From Lysobacter_K koreensis (GTDB taxonomy: Bacteria; Pseudomonadota; Gammaproteobacteria; Xanthomonadales; Xanthomonadaceae), in the NCBI RefSeq assembly GCF_042677045.1, contig NZ_JBHTIH010000004.1, forward strand, positions 310,001 to 374,000: a stretch of 64,000 nt of DNA. Reading direction: 5' to 3'. How positions within the stretch are numbered: position 1 is the stretch's first letter; every line of letters starts with the position of its first letter. Positions 47,431 to 55,527 of the stretch are shown here, piece after piece. The notes under the pieces are model-generated. The model was not told the origin of the DNA. It saw only the letters and a list, made by a program, of their open reading frames with translations, and did not search any database. A program made the position numbers and the translations under genes.

Positions 47431-49332
47431 ATGTCCGACTGGTCGATTGATCAGGCCCGCAAGACCTACTCGATCCCGCACTGGAGCGAAGGCTACTTCG
47501 ACGTCAACGCTGCCGGGCAGGTCAGCATCAGCCCGCGTGGCGCGCAGGGCCCGAGCCTGGCGTTGCCGCAGATCGTCGACGCGGCGCGCGCCAACGGCGC
47601 CAAGCTGCCGATGCTGGTGCGCTTCCCGGACATCCTCGGCGACCGCCTGGGCAAGCTGCAGGGCGCGTTCGCGCATGCGATGGACGAGTGGAGTTACCCC
47701 GGCGGCTACACCGCGGTGTACCCGATCAAGGTCAACCAGCACCAGGGCGTCGCCGGCACCCTGGCCTCGCACCACGGCGAAGGCTTTGGCCTGGAGGCGG
47801 GCAGCAAGCCCGAGCTGATGGCGGTGCTGGCGCTGAGCCGGCCGGGCGGGTTGATCGTATGCAACGGCTACAAGGACCGCGAGTACATCCGCCTGGCGCT
47901 GATCGGGCGCAAGCTCGGGCTCGAGACCTGGATCGTGGTCGAGAAGCCGTCCGAGCTGGCGCTGGTCATGGAGGAGGCCCAGGCGCTGGGCGTGAAGCCG
48001 GGCCTGGGCGTGCGCATGCGCCTGGCCAGCCTCGGTGCCGGCAAGTGGCAGAACAGCGGCGGCGACAAGGCCAAGTTCGGCCTCAGCCCGCGCCAGGTGC
48101 TGGACCTGTGGAAGCAGCTGCGCGACGCCGGCATGGAGGATTGCCTGGGCCTGCTGCATTTCCACATGGGCTCGCAGATCTCCAACGTGCGCGACATCGC
48201 CAACGGCATGCGCGAGGCGGTGCGCTACTTCGTCGAGCTGTCGGTGCTCGGCGCCCAGGTGCGCTACATGGACGTGGGCGGCGGCCTGGGCATCGACTAC
48301 GAGGGCACGCGCTCGCGCAGCTACTGCTCGATCAACTACGGCGTCAACCAGTACGCGTCCAACATCGTCCAGCCGTTGGCCGAGGCCTGCGAGGAATACG
48401 GGCTGACGCCGCCGCGCATCGTCACCGAGTGCGGCCGCGCGATGACCGCGCACCACGCGGTGCTGGTCGCCAATGTCGCCGAGGTCGAGGAGGCGCCCGA
48501 AGGTCGCGTGCCCGACGAGCACGAGGACGAGCCGGCGGTGATCCGCCACCTGCGCGAGATCCACGCCGAGCTCGATGCGCGCCCGGCGGTCGAGCTGTTC
48601 CACGAGGCCCAGCACCACCACAGCGAGGGCCTGTCGCTGTATGCATTGGGCCAGATCGACCTGACCCACCGCGCGCGCATCGACGACCTGTTCTACGCGA
48701 TCGCGCACGAGGTGCGGGCGCGCCTGAGCGCGGGCGAGAAGAGCCACCAGGCGGTGCTCGACGAGCTCAACCAGCGCCTGGTCGACAAGTACTTCGTCAA
48801 CTTCAGCGTGTTCGAGTCGATGCCCGACGTGTGGGCGATCCAGCAGGTATTCCCGATCGTGCCGATCGAGCGCCTGGACGAGGCCCCGACGCGGCGCGGC
48901 GTGATCGCCGACATGACCTGCGATTCGGACGGCAAGATCGACACCTACGTCGAGAACGAGTCGCTCAACAGCTCGCTGCCGATGCACGCGCTCAAGCCGG
49001 GCGACAGCTACCGGCTCGGTTTCTTCCTGGTCGGTGCGTACCAGGAGATCCTCGGCGACATCCACAACCTGTTCGGCGACACCGATGCGGTCGAGGTGCG
49101 GGTGGACGGGAATGCCGACGGCGGCGGCTATCGCCTGGCCCAGCAGCGGCGCGGCGACACCACCGACGTGATGCTCGACTACGTCGGCTACCAGCTGTCC
49201 GACCTGCGCGCGGCGTACCGTTCCAAGGTGGCGGCCGCCAACCTGCCGGCCGACGAGGCGGAGCGCTTGAACGCCGCGTTGGAGACCGGGCTCACCGGGT
49301 ACACCTACCTCGACGACGCGCCGCTGGCGTAA
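47431..49332 (+). CDS. speA: Biosynthetic arginine decarboxylase
   Basis: A 633-residue PLP enzyme of fold III from ATG 47431. The PLP lysine is K100 in VYPIKVNQH; other motifs are FGLEAGSKPELM, HFHMGSQI, DVGGGLGIDYEG and the C-terminal DMTCDSDGKID (catalytic Cys region). Length is normal for SpeA. It converts arginine to agmatine, the first step to putrescine in this pathway; speE next to it makes spermidine. The extra 30 codons upstream of 47431 have no ribosome site. The agmatine-to-putrescine genes are not in the window. Confidence 0.97.
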   Translation: MSDWSIDQARKTYSIPHWSEGYFDVNAAGQVSISPRGAQGPSLALPQIVDAARANGAKLPMLVRFPDILGDRLGKLQGAFAHAMDEWSYPGGYTAVYPIKVNQHQGVAGTLASHHGEGFGLEAGSKPELMAVLALSRPGGLIVCNGYKDREYIRLALIGRKLGLETWIVVEKPSELALVMEEAQALGVKPGLGVRMRLASLGAGKWQNSGGDKAKFGLSPRQVLDLWKQLRDAGMEDCLGLLHFHMGSQISNVRDIANGMREAVRYFVELSVLGAQVRYMDVGGGLGIDYEGTRSRSYCSINYGVNQYASNIVQPLAEACEEYGLTPPRIVTECGRAMTAHHAVLVANVAEVEEAPEGRVPDEHEDEPAVIRHLREIHAELDARPAVELFHEAQHHHSEGLSLYALGQIDLTHRARIDDLFYAIAHEVRARLSAGEKSHQAVLDELNQRLVDKYFVNFSVFESMPDVWAIQQVFPIVPIERLDEAPTRRGVIADMTCDSDGKIDTYVENESLNSSLPMHALKPGDSYRLGFFLVGAYQEILGDIHNLFGDTDAVEVRVDGNADGGGYRLAQQRRGDTTDVMLDYVGYQLSDLRAAYRSKVAAANLPADEAERLNAALETGLTGYTYLDDAPLA

Positions 49333-49345
49333 ACCGGAAATCCCC

Positions 49346-49597
49346 ATGAAGCGCTATCTGGTACTGGCCTGGCGCAACCCGGGCTTCGACGCGGCCGTGG
49401 TCGCCCCGCACCGCGGGTTTCTCGACGGCCTGCGTGCGCAAGGCCGGCTGGAGCTGACCGGCGCGTTCTCCGACCAGACCGGCGGCGCCTACGTGCTGCT
49501 GGCCGCGAACCTCGACGATGCCCGCGCGATTGTCGACGCCGATCCGCTGCACACCGCCGGCGCGTCGCGGCTCACCGTCCACGAATGGAATGCCTGA
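49346..49597 (+). CDS. YciI-like protein
   Basis: An 83-residue ferredoxin-like alpha/beta protein from ATG 49346, 13 bases after the speA stop. It carries the YciI pattern: APHRGFLDGLRAQGRLELTG, the phosphate-like loop AFSDQTGGAYVLLAANLDDA and DPLHTAGASRLTVHEW, with the conserved His and Asp. YciI-like proteins have poorly defined roles. Its stop is three bases before the downstream dehydrogenase start, so the two are likely translated together. Confidence 0.85.
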   Translation: MKRYLVLAWRNPGFDAAVVAPHRGFLDGLRAQGRLELTGAFSDQTGGAYVLLAANLDDARAIVDADPLHTAGASRLTVHEWNA

Positions 49598-49600
49598 CCG

Positions 49601-50485
49601 ATGATGAACACCGCAAGCGATGACCGCAGCGCCCCCAAGGTCGGCTTCATCGGCCTGGGCGCGATGGGCGCGCCGATGGCGCGCCACCTGCACGCGCGCG
49701 GCCTGCTGACCGCGGTCGCCACCCGCACCCAGGACAAGGCCGACGCGTTCGCCGCCGGACTGGGGGTGCGCGCGGCGCGCTCGGCCGACAATTTCGCCGA
49801 CTGCGACGTGGTCGCGCTGTGCGTGCCGCTCGATTTCGACGTGCTCGAGAACGTCACCGCGCTGGCGGCGGTGCTCAAGCGCGGCGCGATCGTGATCGAC
49901 CATTCCACGGTCGCGGTCGACACCGCGCGCCGCGCCGCGGCGATGCTGGCCGTGCACGACATCGGCTTCCTCGACGCGCCGGTGTCGGGCGGCGTCGAAG
50001 GCGCGCGCAACGGCAAGCTGTCGGTGATGGTCGGCGGCAACGCGGACGTGCTCGAGCGCGCGCGCCCGGTGCTCGACAGCTACGCCGCGCGCATCAGCCA
50101 CATGGGCGCCACCGGCGCCGGCCAGGCGACCAAGGCGATCAACCAGGTGCTGGTCGCCGGCATCAACGAGGCCGTGTGCGAAGGCCTCGCGCTGGGCGAG
50201 AAGCTCGGGCTGGACGCGGAGCGGCTGTTGCCGACGCTGATGGCGGGCGCGGCCGGCAACTGGTTCCTCGACAAGCGCGGGGCGACGATGCTGCGCGACG
50301 AGTTCGCGCCGGGTTTCAAGTGCGGGCACATGCTCAAGGACCTGCGCATCGTCCAGGGCATGGCGCGTGACGCCGGCATCCGCAGCCACACCATCGACCA
50401 GGCCGCCGCCGACTACGCCGAACTGGTCGAGCGCGGGCATGGCGAGTCGGACACGTCGGCCTTGATCACGCTCAAGCGCGGTTGA
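49601..50485 (+). CDS. 3-hydroxyisobutyrate dehydrogenase-like oxidoreductase
   Basis: A 294-residue beta-hydroxyacid dehydrogenase from ATG 49601. The Rossmann motif is VGFIGLGAMGAPMARHL, the substrate loop FLDAPVSGGVEGARNGKLSV, and the catalytic lysine region GAGQATKAINQVL (K in ATKAINQ). The C-terminal helical domain includes KDLRIVQGMARDAGI. Members oxidise 3-hydroxyisobutyrate, tartronate semialdehyde or gamma-hydroxybutyrate; the substrate cannot be decided here and no valine-degradation genes are adjacent. Confidence 0.9.
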   Translation: MMNTASDDRSAPKVGFIGLGAMGAPMARHLHARGLLTAVATRTQDKADAFAAGLGVRAARSADNFADCDVVALCVPLDFDVLENVTALAAVLKRGAIVIDHSTVAVDTARRAAAMLAVHDIGFLDAPVSGGVEGARNGKLSVMVGGNADVLERARPVLDSYAARISHMGATGAGQATKAINQVLVAGINEAVCEGLALGEKLGLDAERLLPTLMAGAAGNWFLDKRGATMLRDEFAPGFKCGHMLKDLRIVQGMARDAGIRSHTIDQAAADYAELVERGHGESDTSALITLKRG

Positions 50486-50533
50486 GCGCGGGTCGGCTTT
50501 GCCAGGGTGGTTTAGCCGCTCGCTCCCGGTTGG

Positions 50534-50938
50534 TCAGGGGGTAGCCGGCAGGCCGCGGCGCGCGGCAAGGCGCTGGCCGAGCATCGCGCCGAGCCACGAC
50601 GCGGCCAGGCTCAGCACGATCCCCAGGCCGCTGAACTTCAGGATCGCCGACAGCGACGCGTTGGCGTCGGTGGGCATCGCGACCGAGTGCAGCACCGCGA
50701 TCACCATCACCCACAGCACCGCGTTCAACGCCAACGCGACCCAGCGGAAGTCGCGGCGCGCGATCCACGCGCCCAGCGTCATCGCGGCGAAGGTCACCAG
50801 CACGCCTCCGGTGGCGATGCTGCCCAACGGCGTCGAGACCGGCAGGTCGAGTTCCACGCCCGAGGCCCGGGTCAGCAGATCGAAGCCGAGCATCACGCCC
50901 AGCGCCGCGATGCAGCCGTACAGAATGCGTTGGTCCAC
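50534..50938 (-). CDS. Small four-helix membrane protein
   Basis: A 134-residue protein with four predicted transmembrane helices (ILYGCIAALGVMLGF, LGSIATGGVLVTFAAMTLGA, ALALNAVLWVMVIAVLH, FSGLGIVLSLAASWLGAMLG) and a short basic C-terminus. Family unknown. ATG 50936-50938. It is flanked by a convergent dehydrogenase gene and the SPOR gene. Confidence 0.8.
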   Translation of the reverse strand: MDQRILYGCIAALGVMLGFDLLTRASGVELDLPVSTPLGSIATGGVLVTFAAMTLGAWIARRDFRWVALALNAVLWVMVIAVLHSVAMPTDANASLSAILKFSGLGIVLSLAASWLGAMLGQRLAARRGLPATP

Positions 50939-51150
50939 GTCATCGCTCCCCAGGATGGATGCCGCAGAGTCTATCGCTGCCGCGCTTGGGCGGTGCCTGG
51001 CGAGCAGGCGTTTTGCGACCGGCGTCGACTGCGCGGTCGCACCGTGCGCCGTCGCGAGCGCGCGAGCCGCATGGCTAGATTCGAAGCGGCTGCGCCGCGG
51101 TCGAGGCCGGCGACGAGCGCTTGCCGTCGGCCGGGATCCTGCCAGGGCAG
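50939..51150. other. Short gap between membrane protein and SPOR gene
   Basis: About 210 bases with no gene-like signal; contains gcgacgagcgcttgccgtcg and generic GC-rich sequence. No terminator is obvious for the argS-SPOR transcript. Confidence 0.4.
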
Positions 51151-51966
51151 CTACTTGACCTGGATCGCCATGCCCGGCAAGCCGCCGCTGGCGAGTTTGC
51201 GCTTGGCCTCGGCCAGGTCGCTGGCGGTGCCGTACGGCCCCATGCGCACGCGGTACACGGTCTTGCCACCGATCGCGGCCGACTCGACCCGCGCACCCAG
51301 GCCGAGCAGGGCGATCTTCGCCTTGAGTTCCTCGGCCTGGCCCGAGGCCTGGAACGCGCCGGCCTGCAGCAGGTAGCGGGCGCTGTCCTCGGCCGCGGCG
51401 GGCGCCGCCACCGGCTTGGCCGGGGTCGCGCTGGCCACCTGGGTCGGCGCCGGCGGCGCGGCGGCCGGGTCGGTACTGGGCTCGGTGTCGACCGGGCGCG
51501 GCAACGCCGGGGCGGGCGTCGCGCCAGCGCTGGCCTGGGCGGCGGCCGCGGTGCGCGCCTGCTGTGCGTCGCGCTGGGCTTCGGCGCGTTCGGTCGCGGC
51601 CAGCTCGGCGTCGGTCAGCGGCACCTCCTTGCCCGGCAGCAGGGTGTAGAAATCGAACTCGGTGCCGCCCTCGTCGTCCGCCTTGGCGTCCGTCGCCGGC
51701 TTGCCACCCGATTTGGCCGAGGTCGGCGCGCTGTCACCGTCGGGCGCCACCACCTCGTCCTCGGCGCTGGCCACCGGCGCGGGCTGCGCGTCCGGGTTGG
51801 GCTGCGGGCGGAAGAAGCCGTCGCCGTCGGACTTGAGGTACTTCGGGGCGAGAAACACCACGCCCAGCGCCAGCACGATGCCGAGCACCATCCACGCCCA
51901 GCCCGGCAATCCGCCGTTGTTGCCGCCGTTGCGCCGTGCCTGCGATTTGTTGCGCCGTGCTGCCAC
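51151..51966 (-). CDS. SPOR-domain cell-division-type protein
   Basis: A 271-residue bitopic protein. GTG 51964-51966 starts directly after the argS TAA without any gap. A short basic cytoplasmic N-terminus (MAARRNKSQARRNG) precedes one transmembrane helix (about 22-41), then a long Ala/Pro-rich periplasmic linker and a C-terminal SPOR domain (about 195-271, YLLQAGAFQASGQAEELKAK, VYRVRMGPYGTASDLAEAK). SPOR domains bind denuded septal peptidoglycan. FtsN-like by layout and by its position after argS, which is where ftsN-type genes often lie in proteobacteria; the FtsN-specific helical region was not identified, so I leave the symbol blank. Confidence 0.87.
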   Translation of the reverse strand: MAARRNKSQARRNGGNNGGLPGWAWMVLGIVLALGVVFLAPKYLKSDGDGFFRPQPNPDAQPAPVASAEDEVVAPDGDSAPTSAKSGGKPATDAKADDEGGTEFDFYTLLPGKEVPLTDAELAATERAEAQRDAQQARTAAAAQASAGATPAPALPRPVDTEPSTDPAAAPPAPTQVASATPAKPVAAPAAAEDSARYLLQAGAFQASGQAEELKAKIALLGLGARVESAAIGGKTVYRVRMGPYGTASDLAEAKRKLASGGLPGMAIQVK

Positions 51967-53655
51967 TTACATCACCTCGGGGGCGCTGACGCCCAATAGA
52001 TCCAAACCGTTCGCCAGTACCTGGCGCGTGGCCGCGGCAAGCACCAGGCGCGCATCGCGGGTCGCGGCATCGTCGACCAGGAACTGGTGGTCGTTGTAGT
52101 ACGTCTGGAAGGTCTGTGCCAGCTCCAGCAGGTAAGCCGCGAGCTGGTGCGGTTCGAGGTCGCGGCCGGCGCTCTCGACCACGTCCGGGTAACGCAGCAG
52201 CGTGGTCACCAGCTCGTGCGCGGCGTCGTCGGCGACGTCGAGCGCCTGCGCCAGGCCGTGCTCGCGATCGAACGCGAAGCCGCGCTCCGTCGCTTGCCGG
52301 AACACGCCGCAGATGCGCGCATGCGACAGCTGCACGTAGTACACCGGGTTGTCGAGCGACTGCGAACGCGCCAGGTCGATGTCGAACGTGAGCTGCGAAT
52401 CAGGCTTGCGCGCGACCAGGAACCAGCGGGTCGCGTCGCGGCCGGCCTCGTCGACCAGGTCGCGCAGGGTGAGGTAGCTGCCGGCGCGCTTGGACAGCTT
52501 CACTTCCTCGCCACCGCGCATCACCGTGACCATCTGGTGCAGCACGTACTCCGGCCAGCCGCGCGGGATGCCCAGGTCGAGCGCCTGCAGGCCGGCGCGC
52601 ACGCGCGCGAGGCTGCCGTGGTGGTCGGCGCCCAGCTCGGTGATCGCGCGGGTGTAGCCGCGCTGCCACTTGCTCAGGTGGTAGGCGACGTCGGGCACGA
52701 AATAGGTGTAGCTGCCGTCGGACTTGCGCATCACGCGGTCCTTGTCGTCCTCGAAATCGGTCGTGCGCAGCCACAGCGCGCCGCCTTCCTCGTAGGTGTG
52801 GCCGTGCGCGATCAGCTCGCGCACGGTCTCCTCGACCTTGCCGTCGTTGTAGAGCGAGCTTTCCAGGAAGTACACGTCGAAGCCGACGCCGTACGCGGCC
52901 AGGTCGCCGTTCTGCTCGTTGCGCAGGTAGGCCACGGCGAAGCGGCGGATCGCGTCGCGGTCGTCCGGGTTCTTCTCGCCGGTGACCGTGTGGTCCTCGA
53001 ACTCGACCGTGTCGCCGCGCAGGTAGGCTTGGGCGACATCGGCGATGTAGTCGCCGCGGTAGCCGTTCTCCGGCCAGCCGGCGGCGTCGGGCGCGATGCC
53101 CTGCGCGCGCGCCTGCACCGACAGCGCGAGGTTCTCGATCTGCACGCCGGCGTCGTTGTAGTAGAACTCGCGCGCCACGTCCCAGCCGTTGGCATCGAGC
53201 ACGCGCGCGATGCAGTCGCCGATCACCGCCGCGCGGCCGTGGCCGACGTGCAGCGGCCCGGTCGGGTTGGCCGACACGTACTCGACGCCCGCGCGCTGGC
53301 CGCGGCCGCTGTCGTTGCGGCCGTAGCGCTCGCCCGCGGCGAACACCGCGCCGAGCTGCTGCCGCCACGCGGCTTCGGCGACATGGAAGTTGATGAAGCC
53401 CGGCCCGGCGATCTCGACCCGGGCGATGTCGGTATTGGCCGGCAGCGCGTCGACCAGCGCCTGCGCGATCGCGCGCGGGTTCGACTTGGCCGGCTTAGCG
53501 AGCAGCATCGCGGCGTTGGTCGAGAAGTCGCCCTGGGCGCGGGTCTTGGGGCGCTCGATCACGAAGTCGGGCAGCGCGGCCTCGGCCGGCAAGGTGCCGG
53601 CGGCGCGCAACGCATCGATGGCCTGCGCGACGAGCGCGCGGAGAGTGGATTTCAC
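51967..53655 (-). CDS. argS: Arginyl-tRNA synthetase
   Basis: A 562-residue class Ia aminoacyl-tRNA synthetase. I place the start at GTG 53653-53655 (VKSTLRALVAQAIDAL), the expected N-terminus. Motifs: VEYVSANPTGPLHVGHGRAA, with HVGH as the HIGH signature; the KMSKS region KLSKRAGSYLTL; FYYNDAGVQIENLA and the arginine-specific C-terminal helical DALR domain (YYVQLSHARICGVFRQA). It charges tRNA-Arg. The frame continues open upstream for another 135 codons through a frameshifted GIY-YIG gene, which I regard as an artificial extension rather than part of ArgS. Confidence 0.95.
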   Translation of the reverse strand: MKSTLRALVAQAIDALRAAGTLPAEAALPDFVIERPKTRAQGDFSTNAAMLLAKPAKSNPRAIAQALVDALPANTDIARVEIAGPGFINFHVAEAAWRQQLGAVFAAGERYGRNDSGRGQRAGVEYVSANPTGPLHVGHGRAAVIGDCIARVLDANGWDVAREFYYNDAGVQIENLALSVQARAQGIAPDAAGWPENGYRGDYIADVAQAYLRGDTVEFEDHTVTGEKNPDDRDAIRRFAVAYLRNEQNGDLAAYGVGFDVYFLESSLYNDGKVEETVRELIAHGHTYEEGGALWLRTTDFEDDKDRVMRKSDGSYTYFVPDVAYHLSKWQRGYTRAITELGADHHGSLARVRAGLQALDLGIPRGWPEYVLHQMVTVMRGGEEVKLSKRAGSYLTLRDLVDEAGRDATRWFLVARKPDSQLTFDIDLARSQSLDNPVYYVQLSHARICGVFRQATERGFAFDREHGLAQALDVADDAAHELVTTLLRYPDVVESAGRDLEPHQLAAYLLELAQTFQTYYNDHQFLVDDAATRDARLVLAAATRQVLANGLDLLGVSAPEVM

Positions 53656-53729
53656 GGGGGTTCTGCGAGGTGTTGCGGGAGCGGGGATTGTACGCGAGGG
53701 CGGGCGGGCCTCGGCCGCCCCTTCCCCGC

Positions 53730-53762
53730 TGTCATCCCGAACGCAGTGAGGGACCTGCTGGC
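53730..53762. repeat. GTCATCCCGAACGCAGTGAGGGACCTGCTG repeat, copy 1
   Basis: tgtcatcccgaacgcagtga with gggacctgctgg. It overlaps the original 3' end of the GIY-YIG gene and supplies its TGA (in GGGATGACA on the minus strand). An oppositely oriented copy lies before the GIY-YIG start (54073-54104). Confidence 0.8.
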
Positions 53763-54060
53763 GCCGCGCGGTCGTCCACCCAGATTGCTGCCAAGTCCTC
53801 CCACGTGGGTTGCCAGCCTCGATGAGCGCCATCTTCTTCTCCTGTCGCCAGCCCTTGATCTGCTTTTCGCGGACGATGGCGGCGTATGGGTTATCCGTTG
53901 CCTCGAAAAACACCAATCGGGTAATCCGATATCGGGATGTGTGCCCCGGTACCGCGTGCGTCCCGTGCTCGAAGACGCGGCGCGTGAGGTCGTTGGTCAT
54001 CCCGACGTATATCGCTCGGGATCGGCTGGAAAGAATGTAAACGTAGTAGGTCACGACCAC
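53732..54060 (-). pseudogene. GIY-YIG nuclease-family gene with a one-base frameshift
   Basis: Starts at GTG/ATG region 54060 (MVVTYYVYILSSRSRAIYVG) and shows a full small GIY-YIG domain: YVYILSS, YVGMTNDLTRRVFEH, TRLVFFEATDNPYAAI and REKQIKGWRQEKKMALIE. After EAGNP the frame turns into nonsense running into argS, but in the next frame the expected end TWEDLAAIWVDDRAAPAGP and SLRSG-stop is perfect. Adding one base in the GGG run at 53807-53809 restores a normal ~109-residue protein ending at 53732. So either a real frameshift or a base-call error is present. These uncharacterised GIY-YIG proteins resemble UvrC/homing endonuclease domains. Confidence 0.85.
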
Positions 54061-54072
54061 GGCAAGAGCCCA

Positions 54073-54104
54073 CAGCAGGTCCCTCGCTGTGCTCGGGATG
54101 ACGG
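54073..54104. repeat. CAGCAGGTCCCTCGCTGTGC repeat, copy 2
   Basis: cagcaggtccctcgctgtgc with tcgggatgacgg, in the opposite orientation to 53730-53762. The two copies bracket the GIY-YIG gene, and a fragment of the same family lies at 46308-46345. Confidence 0.8.
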
Positions 54105-54163
54105 CATGAGCAGAAGCACGGGCAGCAGCGCAGGCAGCAGCGCAGGCAGAGGCTGCTCCACGC

Positions 54164-54838
54164 TCACACCCAACCCCGCGCCGCCAGCGACACCGGCGGG
54201 CCGTCGGCGATCACGAAATGGTCGAGCAGGCGGATGTCGACCAGCGCCAGCGCCTGTTTGAGCCGCGCGGTCACGGCGCGATCGGCGGCGCTGGGCTCGG
54301 GGTTGCCGCTGGGGTGGTTGTGGCCGACGATCAGCGCCGCCGCGTTCAGCGCCAGCGCGTGACGCACGACCTCGCGTGGGTGGACCTCGGCGCCGTCGAC
54401 GGTGCCGCGGAACAGCTCCTCGAACGCGATCGCGCGGTGGCGGGTGTCGAGGAACAGGGCGGCGAACACTTCGTGTGGCGAGCCGCGCAGGCGCTGGGCG
54501 AAGTAGCGGCCGGCCGCCTGCGGGTCGCTGAGCGCGGCGCCTCGTTCCAGATCGGCGGACAGGTGGCGGTGGCCCAGTTCGAGTGCCGCGGCCAGCGCGC
54601 AGGCGCGGGCCGGGCCGAGCCCGGGCAGCCTCATCAGCTGGGCCGGAGCACGCTCCAGCAGCGCGCGCAACGGGCCGTGCTGCGTGAGCAGTTCGCGCGC
54701 GGTCGCCACCGCATCGCGACCGGCCAGCCCCGAGCCGAGGAAGATCGCCAGCAGTTCGGCGTCCGACAGCGCGCCGGCGCCGCGGGCCAACAGCTTCTCG
54801 CGGGGGCGTTCGGCGCTGGGCCAGTCTCGAATATGCAT
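54164..54838 (-). CDS. radC: RadC family JAB-domain protein
   Basis: A 224-residue RadC from ATG 54836-54838. The N-terminal helix-hairpin-helix region (SDAELLAIFLGSG, LMRLPGLGPARACAL) and a C-terminal JAMM/MPN domain are both present. The metal motif is complete: E in FEELFRGTVDGAEVHPREV, then HNHPSGNPEPSAAD. Despite its name, RadC's repair role is disputed; the zinc peptidase-like fold is clear. It is divergent from coaC. Confidence 0.95.
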   Translation of the reverse strand: MHIRDWPSAERPREKLLARGAGALSDAELLAIFLGSGLAGRDAVATARELLTQHGPLRALLERAPAQLMRLPGLGPARACALAAALELGHRHLSADLERGAALSDPQAAGRYFAQRLRGSPHEVFAALFLDTRHRAIAFEELFRGTVDGAEVHPREVVRHALALNAAALIVGHNHPSGNPEPSAADRAVTARLKQALALVDIRLLDHFVIADGPPVSLAARGWV

Positions 54839-54936
54839 GGCCGCAGCGTGGCGTCCGGGAGCGCGCGGCGGGCATCGGGCCGCGCAGGCCCATCGGGTAA
54901 GCTAACGGCCGGTTCGGCGGTAGGAATTTCCTTAAC

Positions 54937-55527
54937 GTGAGCGTGCTGCAAGGCCAGAAACTGCCCGGGCACCAAGTGCTGCTGTGCGTGTGCGGCGGCA
55001 TCGCCGCGTACAAGGCCGCCGAACTCGTGCGCCGGTTGCGCGACGCCGGCGCCGAGGTGACCGTGGCGATGACCGATGCCGCGCAGCAGTTCGTCGGCGC
55101 GACCACGTTCCAGGCGCTGTCCGGCCACCCGGTGCGCACTTCACTGTGGGACGCCGCCGCCGAGGCGGCGATGGGCCATATCGAGCTGGCGCGCTGGGCC
55201 GACCGGATCGTGGTCGCACCCGCCACCGCGAACACTCTGGCCAAGCTCGCCCACGGCTTCGCCGACGACCTGGTCAGCACCTTGTGCCTGGCCACCACCG
55301 CGCCGATCACGGTCGCGCCGGCGATGAACCACCGCATGTGGCTGCACCCGGCCACCCAGGCCAACATCGCCACGCTGCGCGCGCGCGGGGTGCAGGTGGT
55401 CGGCCCCGACGACGGCCCGCTGGCCGAGCGCGAGTCCGGCCCCGGGCGCATGAGCGAGCCGGGCGCGATCGTCGCGGCCGTCATCGATGCCGCCCTGGTC
55501 GACGCCGCTCGGCCGCGCGACGCATGA
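54937..55527 (+). CDS. coaC: CoaC, phosphopantothenoylcysteine decarboxylase (separate polypeptide)
   Basis: A 196-residue flavoprotein from GTG 54937. Motifs: LLCVCGGIAAYKAAELVRRL (FMN), the catalytic His in AAMGHIELARWAD, PATANTLAKLAHG, APAMNHRMW and PGRMSEP. It decarboxylates 4'-phosphopantothenoylcysteine in coenzyme A synthesis. In most bacteria this domain is fused to CoaB as one ~400-residue protein. Here it ends with TGA 55525-55527 overlapping the coaB ATG (ATGA), so the two activities are separate polypeptides, probably translationally coupled. Confidence 0.9.
   Translation: MSVLQGQKLPGHQVLLCVCGGIAAYKAAELVRRLRDAGAEVTVAMTDAAQQFVGATTFQALSGHPVRTSLWDAAAEAAMGHIELARWADRIVVAPATANTLAKLAHGFADDLVSTLCLATTAPITVAPAMNHRMWLHPATQANIATLRARGVQVVGPDDGPLAERESGPGRMSEPGAIVAAVIDAALVDAARPRDA

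Noticed and set aside
51967..54060. Single 697-residue GIY-YIG-ArgS fusion protein
   Set aside because: The true GIY-YIG ending is in the +1 frame, so the fusion frame results from a one-base shift.
52087..54261. 724-residue plus-strand frame antisense to argS
   Set aside because: Shadow frame; argS and GIY-YIG motifs on the minus strand are decisive.
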